13,244 nt of DNA, from contig CAYQFH010000075.1 of assembly GCA_964416755.1 (NCBI GenBank), positions 1 through 13,244 on the forward strand, given 5' to 3'. Both the position numbers and the translations under genes were made by a program. The stretch is from Thiopontia sp964416755. GTDB taxonomy: Bacteria > Pseudomonadota > Gammaproteobacteria > GCF-002020875. The notes beneath the pieces were generated by a model that saw only the letters and a program-made list of their open reading frames with translations, ran no database searches and was not told the DNA's origin. Shown here in pieces: positions 6,669 through 12,366 of the stretch (position 1 is the stretch's first letter; the number at the start of each line of letters is the position of its first letter).

Positions 6669-6697
6669 TCTGTTCTCCGTCGCTTGCGACGAACAGA
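6669..6697 (+). other. Bulged hairpin downstream of the left inverted repeat
   Basis: Outer arms TCTGTT/AACAGA and inner arms CGTCGC/GCGACG stack with a 3-nt bulge and a TT tip. There is no T-run after it, so it is not an ordinary terminator. It belongs to a run of hairpins between the repeat and the kinase gene. Confidence 0.5.
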
Positions 6698-6710
6698 GTA
6701 ATGGTTGCTA

Positions 6711-6727
6711 GAAAATCAAAGATTTTC
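6711..6727 (+). other. Perfect 7-bp hairpin (GAAAATC/GATTTTC)
   Basis: GAAAATC, loop AAA, GATTTTC. It is followed by CCGCGG and by an imperfect C-rich/G-rich stem around 6745-6765. The whole 6660-6780 block is structured non-coding DNA resembling intergenic repeat elements. I cannot name the family. Confidence 0.5.
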
Positions 6728-6908
6728 GCGCACCGCGGTCAAATACCCCACTGCTTGCGGCGGAGATGCTTATTTGTCACAACCAGTAAATCGCTGACTC
6801 TGAAAGGCAGCAGAAATCGGCTTGTGATAGGATGGCTAAATCAGAACAGAATCCCATAATCCTGAAATCAAACTGCTGTTCCATAGAGGAATATGCTTAT
6901 TTTCGTGA
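6728..6908. other. Leader region of the histidine kinase gene
   Basis: No ORF of interest. CATAAT at 6855-6860 (5/6 match to a -10) is the best promoter string, but no good -35 lies at the right distance. An imperfect stem at about 6745-6765 follows the hairpins. Confidence 0.3.
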
Positions 6909-9545
6909 ATGGGGGGTATTGTGGTCTTTTCCATGAATAATGAGACTCATATTCCTTTCTACCGCTCAATTTTCTTTCGCTCAGGCATTGCGATCGCTAT
7001 TCCGTTGATAGCTTTTGTTCTTGCTGGATTGAAGATTCAATCTTCCAGTATTCAACAGTTGGCGCAGTCGGAAGAAGACTATGATGCTGTAGAATTCTCC
7101 AGAGAACTGGGAGTGTTGGTCTACCAAATTGGCTATGAGCGAGGATTAACAGCCGGATTAGAGCTACAGGAGAACCCCGTTATACCGGCGCAACTTCTAG
7201 AACAGCGTCAGCTGGTCGATCGTGAGTTCAAACACACTCAAAAACTACTAAATGAGTGGAAAAATGGGGGCAGACTCAATATTGATGTTGAAGGTGACAT
7301 TGTTGAATTAAAACGGATGTTCGGGGGGCTGCAAGAGATTCGTGGTTCTCTCGATGATGCCTCCACAGACCATTTTAGCTATTACACACAGATCAATGAG
7401 AAGTTGCTGGAGATTCAGGCACATCTAATTTCACTTCTCAATTCAGCAGAGCTGGTAAATCAGCTGATCCAGATTAACCATATGGATTGGATGATAGAGA
7501 GTGCTGGACAAGAAAGAGGGTTGCTCAATAACTTCTTCTCTTCTGGAACATTGACTACAGAACAGAGTATCCAGATCAACTACGCCATTCATGAACAGAC
7601 GGTCAGGCTGCGGAACTTTACTGATAAAGAACACCATCGAAAGCAACAACAGATGGAGTTGATTGCTGAGAAGAACGGTGAGCTATTGCAGTATCGAAAT
7701 ATCTTTCTCTCTCGTCTCAAGAAGCAGGAGCTATTGCGTGAACTGCGTGGAATACTCGGCTTCGGTGGTATGATCCACAACTTCAAGAATTACGTGATCC
7801 GTAGCGAAGAGCGTTATCGGAGTCAATTTTTGTCTCTACACCAAAAGGCGATGGCATTGTTGTCAGAGTATCACTCTATTGATGGAGTGACTGCTGAAGA
7901 GAAAGAGGCTCTACAGACGATTACGGAAACAATTGATGAGTACAAGAAAAAGCTGGCGATTGCTGCATCCTATGCAGAGCGGGGCAGTTTTATTGTCGCA
8001 GTCGATAAGCTGGTCAAGGTTGATGATGAGCCAGCACTGAAGGCGCTGGTACTGTTAGCTACACAGCTCGGAGTAGATGCCAAACACTGGTTTAAGATTG
8101 CTTCCGACAGAATAGACAAGATACATGCTTCGCGTATGCAGGCTCAGGAGATCTTTTCTGACACGGCACAATCGCTCAGGCAGGAAATGCATGCAGAGCA
8201 GCAGCGCAACACAACAACTATGGGAATAGTGATTGTTCTGCTGTTACTGGCCACGCTGCAGATCTGGCGTTCATTCATCCGCTCGATTCGCATGCAACTA
8301 GACGAGATTCAGGAGATTGAAGAGAGTGGTGATCTCTCCCGACGTATCCGCAATGTCACAAAGGATGAGATTGGAAGGATTGGAGGTGCGCAAAACCGAC
8401 TGCTGGATACGATTGAACAGAGCAACCAAGAGGTGTATCGACTGAGTAAAGCAAAAGACGAGTTCCTGGCTTCGATGAGCCATGAGCTGCGTACACCTCT
8501 TACCTCGATTATCGGTTTCAGTGAGCAACTCTCTGAGCAGCTGAAAGAGGGCGAAGATCTAAATCTTGTGCGCTGTATTGAATCGGCAGGTCGCACTCAG
8601 CTGGCGCTTGTGAATGACATACTAGATCTCTCTAAAATTGAGTCCGGCAAGTTTACTATTGAGGAGGCTCCCTATGACTTAGCCAGACTGCTACAGGAGA
8701 TTCATCGGATGCTGGAGATGCGGGCCAATGACCGAGGGATAGAGTGGAAGATAGAACAGCGTAACGATGAGAGTAAAATGCTGCTGGGTGATTCCAGCCG
8801 GATAGCTCAGGTATTGGTCAATTTGGCTGGTAACGCCATCAAATTTACCCATCAAGGATCCGTCACCCTCATCTCATTCGTACAAGAGGAGCAGCTTATC
8901 TTTCGGGTAGTGGATACTGGTATTGGCATGTCACAGGAGGTAGTTAGTAAACTGTTTGGGCGCTTTCAACAGGCTGACAACAGTATCTCACGCCGCTTTG
9001 GCGGCAGTGGTCTGGGGCTGTTTATCTCTCAAAGCCTTTCTGAAATGATGGGGGGAAGCATCTTTGTAGAGAGTGAAGAGGGCAGAGGTTCTACTTTTGA
9101 AGTACGGCTACCTTATAAGCGTAGTGGAAAAGTCACCAGCCAAGAGGAAACATCTGTAGGAGATGTGCTTCAAGGGCACTTTGAAGGGCATGTGTTGGTT
9201 GCTGAGGATACCCCTATGCTACAGATGCTAGTACGCCGGATGCTGGAGAAGATGGGAATTACTGTCACCACTGTCAATAACGGGCTAGAGGTAGTTGAAC
9301 AGGTTGCCAAACAGCATTTTGATCTGATTCTGATGGACATGCAGATGCCCGAGATGGATGGTATTGAGGCGACCCGTAAGGTTCGTGAAGTCGATAGCGA
9401 AACCCCGATTGTGGCACTGACCGCCAATGTAATGAAAAAACATCGGGAACAGTTCGAGCAGGCGGGCAGCAATGGTCTTCTGGGTAAACCAATTGATCGT
9501 GATGAGCTGCAGCGTGTGCTGAAATGCTACCTCATGGAACGATAA
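6909..9545 (+). CDS. Hybrid sensor histidine kinase with nitrate/nitrite-sensor-like (NIT) periplasmic domain, HAMP, kinase and receiver
   Basis: 878 residues. TM1 lies at about 25-43. A long helical periplasmic region follows (about 45-435), then TM2 (about 438-456), HAMP (about 457-510), HisKA with the H-box SHELRTP (His525), HATPase with N-box NLAGNAIKF, DTGIGM and FGGSGLGL, and a C-terminal receiver with E766/D767, phospho-acceptor Asp810, Thr838 and Lys860. The first part of the sensor has two ERG motifs (Arg78 in YERGL, Arg203 in QERGLL), as in NIT domains, where such arginines hold nitrate or nitrite. A second module (about 281-400) contains GFGGMIHNFKNYVIR and VDDEPALKAL, motifs I associate with extracellular parts of some chemoreceptors. 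No partner regulator is adjacent, so the output is unknown. ATG 6909 and ATG 6933 are both possible starts, and neither has an ideal ribosome site. The gene is the sole cargo between the inverted repeats. Confidence 0.92.
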   Translation: MGGIVVFSMNNETHIPFYRSIFFRSGIAIAIPLIAFVLAGLKIQSSSIQQLAQSEEDYDAVEFSRELGVLVYQIGYERGLTAGLELQENPVIPAQLLEQRQLVDREFKHTQKLLNEWKNGGRLNIDVEGDIVELKRMFGGLQEIRGSLDDASTDHFSYYTQINEKLLEIQAHLISLLNSAELVNQLIQINHMDWMIESAGQERGLLNNFFSSGTLTTEQSIQINYAIHEQTVRLRNFTDKEHHRKQQQMELIAEKNGELLQYRNIFLSRLKKQELLRELRGILGFGGMIHNFKNYVIRSEERYRSQFLSLHQKAMALLSEYHSIDGVTAEEKEALQTITETIDEYKKKLAIAASYAERGSFIVAVDKLVKVDDEPALKALVLLATQLGVDAKHWFKIASDRIDKIHASRMQAQEIFSDTAQSLRQEMHAEQQRNTTTMGIVIVLLLLATLQIWRSFIRSIRMQLDEIQEIEESGDLSRRIRNVTKDEIGRIGGAQNRLLDTIEQSNQEVYRLSKAKDEFLASMSHELRTPLTSIIGFSEQLSEQLKEGEDLNLVRCIESAGRTQLALVNDILDLSKIESGKFTIEEAPYDLARLLQEIHRMLEMRANDRGIEWKIEQRNDESKMLLGDSSRIAQVLVNLAGNAIKFTHQGSVTLISFVQEEQLIFRVVDTGIGMSQEVVSKLFGRFQQADNSISRRFGGSGLGLFISQSLSEMMGGSIFVESEEGRGSTFEVRLPYKRSGKVTSQEETSVGDVLQGHFEGHVLVAEDTPMLQMLVRRMLEKMGITVTTVNNGLEVVEQVAKQHFDLILMDMQMPEMDGIEATRKVREVDSETPIVALTANVMKKHREQFEQAGSNGLLGKPIDRDELQRVLKCYLMER

Positions 9546-9569
9546 TGACTCTGTGCGGAGACTCTGAGT

Positions 9570-9591
9570 ATGGCCATTACAATGGCTATTT
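9570..9591 (+). terminator. Possible weak terminator of the histidine kinase gene
   Basis: ATGGCCATT and AATGGCTAT form a 9-bp stem with one G-T pair just 25 bp after the stop codon, followed by only three T residues. Position fits a terminator. The tight loop and short T-run make it weak. Confidence 0.35.
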
Positions 9592-9685
9592 GAGCAAAGA
9601 GTTCATTCTGTTATGTCACTAATTAATTGATTCAAAGAACAGCATTAGGCGCACAAGAGCCGTGCGGTGTAATCTTACGCTGAGA

Positions 9686-9706
9686 CGGCTTAGATCAGCG
9701 AAGCCG
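9686..9706 (+). other. Hairpin adjoining the right inverted repeat
   Basis: CGGCTT and AAGCCG, perfect 6-bp arms with a 9-nt loop, 8 bp inside the right repeat. Like the hairpins inside the left repeat, it has no T-run. The remainder of 9592-9714 shows nothing I can identify. Confidence 0.4.
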
Positions 9707-9714
9707 AAGGAAAA

Positions 9715-9808
9715 CCAGCTATCTCTGATATGATCAGGTCAGTTGTAGATAAGTGGTTGATGTAACGATTCCGACGATTCGGGATTAACGTTCCCAAGCT
9801 CCATACGT
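9715..9808 (-). repeat. 94-bp inverted repeat, right copy
   Basis: Reverse-complement partner of 6565-6656 (77 of 84 aligned bases identical, plus one unaligned patch of 10 versus 8 bp). Its outer end overlaps the tRNA-Gly-like segment at 9791-9808, and the att-like direct repeat begins 2 bp further on. Confidence 0.85.
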
Positions 9809-9834
9809 AAGTTCGATTCCCATTGCTCGCTCCA
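9791..9834 (+). pseudogene. 3' half of a tRNA-Gly(CCC), remnant
   Basis: Begins with TTCCCAAGC, identical to the anticodon loop region of the intact tRNA-Gly at 6477-6485. It continues with ATACG in the variable-loop position, the T loop TTCGATT and TGCTCGCTCCA. TGCTCGC could still pair with the 5' acceptor GCGGGTA of the intact gene using two G-U pairs. The 5' half is absent: the bases before the anticodon loop do not form an anticodon stem, and the T stem is broken by two A-C mismatches. It reads best as the original tRNA 3' end displaced by an insertion, then decayed. Confidence 0.55.
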
Positions 9835-9838
9835 ATTT
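9811..9838 (+). repeat. Direct repeat, right copy, att-like
   Basis: Same orientation as 6497-6524, 24 of 28 positions identical including CCA and the following ATTT. It would be the far attachment site of an element integrated into tRNA-Gly. Confidence 0.55.
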
Positions 9839-9862
9839 CTAATCGGTTGTAGTACTGATTAG
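9839..9862. other. 9-bp hairpin after the tRNA remnant
   Basis: CTAATCGGT and ACTGATTAG pair over 9 bp with one G-T, loop TGTAGT. It lies 22 bp beyond the stop of the minus-strand oxidase-like gene and directly after the tRNA remnant. It could be an old tRNA terminator or a stop for the oxidase-like transcript, but neither strand shows a T-run after it. Confidence 0.4.
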
Positions 9863-9884
9863 CACTATGCAGAGATGGCGATGT

Positions 9885-11240
9885 TCAAGGGTAAGTTGAT
9901 CGGCTACTGCGCATTGCCCGCCAACAGACCACCAGAAAGAGTATCCCCCCAACCACCGCAATCAATCCACCACTTCGGGTCAGGAGTAGCCCAAGCTGTT
10001 CACTGAGACTGTTCATTGCCTCAACAGATACGCCGGCGGTTTTCCGTTGGGCACCTTGCTGCCCACTGAGAGCAAGTCCGGCGATGTGTATCAGCTGTCC
10101 GATTGCATAAACCAGTGGTTGTACACGGGCGATCCGTCCGTCGGCTGCGGCGTATCCCAAATGGGGCAGTAGCAGGTAGATTACTCCCATTAACGCCAGT
10201 GTGATGCCGACAATGGAACCGTGGTAGTGGGCCGGGATAATGGTGTTGATGCCATCAATCATCAGCGCCAGAATCCCGCCCGAGGCGAACAGCAGCAGTG
10301 AAGCGTAGAGTGCATTGCGAATCGGTATCTGAGTGGTGCTGCTGATCTTGCGCGACTGCCAGACAGTGTAGAGGATCAGCAGACCCATCAATCCCGGTGC
10401 AAGGCCATTGCCGTAACGCATCAATTGGGCAAAGCCGATGGTGATCTCCGGGGAGAGTGGGAGATAGTGGCCGTAGAGCCAGAAAACGTAGAGCAGTGGC
10501 AGCAAGGCCAATAGCAGTAACCCTCTGAATAGCGTGGAGTGGAGCCAATTTGCCCACTGTAGCTGTTCCAGCATCATCTTCCAGCCAATCAGCAGCAGTA
10601 ATACATAACTGAATTGAAGCAGATGACCGGCCCCCCAGAAGAGCTGCTCGAAGTAGTGGTGGCTATGGGACTGGTTGGAGGAGGCGATCCAGGTGATCAG
10701 TAGTGCTGCAGCTGCGATCAGGATGGTGATGGCAAGTGCCAGAGTAGCCCAGTGGTAGTGGTTGTTGTCTGCAGGGTTTTGCAGATGGGTATTGAGGATA
10801 TGTAGCGCGAAGAGGGTGGCTCCGACCCAGATCAGGGCCATTCCAACAAAGAACAGTGGATGATCGAGAACGGGGAGGTAGTTGTTGAGTACTGGAGTGG
10901 TTGCCCCCAATAGCGGAGCTGTGGCAAGAATCAGCGTGCCGAGGGTGATGGCCCAGAATGAGAGATGTGGAATGGTGTAATTCTCGCTGCGGCTGAATAG
11001 CATCCAGAAGAGCCCTGCAGTGGCGAGGAACCAGACAAAGACGGAGAGATCGACATGGATCACCAGTGCGGTGCGAAACAGATCCCCCCAGCCGGTGGCG
11101 GCCTCGCTGGAGACGGTGCGCAAGACCACCAGCAGAATGGCGGTAATCCCTGGAATGATCAATGAGCCCAGTGCCAAGTAGAGCCATTGTTGCAGCAATC
11201 GCTGCTGCTCAGGGGAGTGTTGGGTGATCTCTGAATGCAT
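9885..11240 (-). CDS. Divergent heme-copper oxidase subunit I-like membrane protein
   Basis: 451 residues with about 12 hydrophobic segments. Histidines appear in the order seen in heme-copper oxidase subunit I. His62 (ALVIHVDLSVFVWF) is in the second segment and would ligate the low-spin heme. His206 (WGAGHLLQF) is in the sixth and matches the CuB ligand of the cbb3 motif WYGHN. AHYHGSIVG (His338, His340) near the tenth matches the H-x-H pair that binds both hemes, followed by YLLLP as in cbb3. In the seventh segment the usual His-His pair is only YGHYL (His258), so the CuB site may be incomplete. No subunit II or cytochrome c gene is adjacent. Heme A synthase is divergent at 64 bp. It could be an oxidase, a nitric-oxide-handling relative or a non-catalytic heme protein. 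The ribosome site before the ATG is weak. Confidence 0.72.
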   Translation of the reverse strand: MHSEITQHSPEQQRLLQQWLYLALGSLIIPGITAILLVVLRTVSSEAATGWGDLFRTALVIHVDLSVFVWFLATAGLFWMLFSRSENYTIPHLSFWAITLGTLILATAPLLGATTPVLNNYLPVLDHPLFFVGMALIWVGATLFALHILNTHLQNPADNNHYHWATLALAITILIAAAALLITWIASSNQSHSHHYFEQLFWGAGHLLQFSYVLLLLIGWKMMLEQLQWANWLHSTLFRGLLLLALLPLLYVFWLYGHYLPLSPEITIGFAQLMRYGNGLAPGLMGLLILYTVWQSRKISSTTQIPIRNALYASLLLFASGGILALMIDGINTIIPAHYHGSIVGITLALMGVIYLLLPHLGYAAADGRIARVQPLVYAIGQLIHIAGLALSGQQGAQRKTAGVSVEAMNSLSEQLGLLLTRSGGLIAVVGGILFLVVCWRAMRSSRSTYP

Positions 11241-11256
11241 GTTGATTCCGGGTAAG

Positions 11257-11282
11257 CGCGTTATACTCGACAGTATAGCGTG
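11257..11282. promoter_or_regulatory. Imperfect 11-bp inverted repeat in the divergent promoter region
   Basis: CGCGTTATACT and AGTATAGCGTG flank CGAC. Nine of eleven pairs are Watson-Crick and two are G-T. The 64-bp gap between the oxidase-like gene (start 11240) and ctaA (start 11305) must hold both promoters. Each arm carries TATACT, one reading towards each gene, so the site may be two back-to-back -10 boxes, a shared operator, or both. No clear -35 boxes are seen. Confidence 0.45.
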
Positions 11283-11304
11283 AAAAATTGAGGATCATCA
11301 GATT

Positions 11305-12366
11305 GTGGAGCAGATAACGGTACAGCAACCACTAGTCGTGCGATTGGCAAAGTGGAGCACCTTGTTCGCCCTTGTGGTACTGATACTGGGTGCCTATACC
11401 CGCCTCTCCGATGCCGGTCTGGGCTGCCCGGACTGGCCTGGTTGCTACGGTCAGCTTGATGTGCCGCAGACCGTAGAGGAGATTGCAGCAGCTGAAGCAC
11501 TCTATCCCCAGAGTCCGGTAGAGCAGGAGAAGGCGTGGAAGGAGATGGTACACCGCTACTTTGCCGGTACGCTGGGCCTGCTGATTCTGGCGATCACTAT
11601 CCTCTCATGGCGCAGACGACATGTGGCCGATCAGCTGCTGTTACTGCCGACCCTGCTGTTGCTGCTGGTCACTTTCCAGGCATTGCTGGGAATGTGGACG
11701 GTCACCTTGCTGGTGCAGCCGGCGGTGGTGACAGCACATCTGTTGGGCGGGGTCAGTACCACAGCGCTGCTGTGGTGGTTCACTTTGCGACAGGGCTATT
11801 CCGGCTTTGAGCCTGTTGCAGTGACAGGACTGCAATCAATTCGCTGGATGGCCTGGGGCGGTGTGCTGTTGATTGGGGTGCAGATTGCACTGGGAGGGTG
11901 GACCAGTACTCACTATGCGGCGTTGGCCTGTATTGACTTTCCCGGCTGCTATCCTGGAAACAATTGGCCTCAGACTGACTTTGATGCAGCCTTTACCCTG
12001 TTTGCACCACTTGGTGTTAATTACGAGGGTGGAGTACTCAATGCTGATGCACGTGCCACCATCCACATGGTGCATCGCATCGGGGCGCTGGTGGTGATGC
12101 TCTGGATCGGTACTCTGGCGATTCGGCTGCTGTGCCAGTCTGCCAGTTTGCTGCGTATTGCAGGTGGAGGATTGCTTGCTGTCCTGGTGCTTCAGCTTGC
12201 ACTGGGAATCAGCAATGTGTTGTTGTCACTGCCCTTGGCGGTGGCTGTTGCCCACAATATCGGGGCTACGCTTCTGCTGTTGACACTATTGACGGTGTGT
12301 CACCGCTTGACCCCCTCTTCCGATCGTTGGACCGGAAAAGAGGATCAGACAGAATTGTTACACTAG
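11305..12366 (+). CDS. ctaA: Heme A synthase (COX15/CtaA family)
   Basis: Oxidises the C8 methyl of heme O to give heme A for aa3-type oxidases. An inner-membrane protein of 353 residues with about eight membrane segments. ILGAYTRLSDAGLGCPDWPG (27-46) is the family signature. Conserved histidines are seen in MVHRYFAG (His83), VTAHLLGG (His145), TIHMVHRIGA (His254, His257) and VAHNIGA (His317). Two cysteine pairs lie in the external loops (Cys41/Cys47 and Cys209/Cys215), the second in ACIDFPGCYPG. The start is GTG at 11305, with GAGG about 11 nt upstream. No ATG precedes the conserved region. ctaB (heme O synthase) and classic oxidase subunits are not in the window. The 3' end overlaps the convergent gene by 4 bp. 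Confidence 0.95.
   Translation: MEQITVQQPLVVRLAKWSTLFALVVLILGAYTRLSDAGLGCPDWPGCYGQLDVPQTVEEIAAAEALYPQSPVEQEKAWKEMVHRYFAGTLGLLILAITILSWRRRHVADQLLLLPTLLLLLVTFQALLGMWTVTLLVQPAVVTAHLLGGVSTTALLWWFTLRQGYSGFEPVAVTGLQSIRWMAWGGVLLIGVQIALGGWTSTHYAALACIDFPGCYPGNNWPQTDFDAAFTLFAPLGVNYEGGVLNADARATIHMVHRIGALVVMLWIGTLAIRLLCQSASLLRIAGGGLLAVLVLQLALGISNVLLSLPLAVAVAHNIGATLLLLTLLTVCHRLTPSSDRWTGKEDQTELLH

Larger units (their letters stand above)
6477..9834. mobile_element. Putative small genomic island inserted at tRNA-Gly(CCC), no recombinase visible
   Basis: The segment between the tRNA-Gly 3' half and a degenerate copy of that 3' half (9791-9834) carries a single gene, the hybrid histidine kinase, plus long inverted repeats and hairpin-rich non-coding DNA. 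The direct repeat of a tRNA 3' end is the usual footprint of tyrosine-integrase integration. There is no integrase, transposase or excisionase gene, so the element would be decayed or mobilised in trans. The borders are my inference from the repeats. A chance tRNA relic beside an unrelated repeat family remains possible. Confidence 0.42.

Noticed and set aside
6565..9808. Classical composite transposon with target duplication
   Set aside because: No matching short direct repeats lie immediately outside the inverted repeats, and no transposase is encoded. The repeats are reported without naming a transposon.
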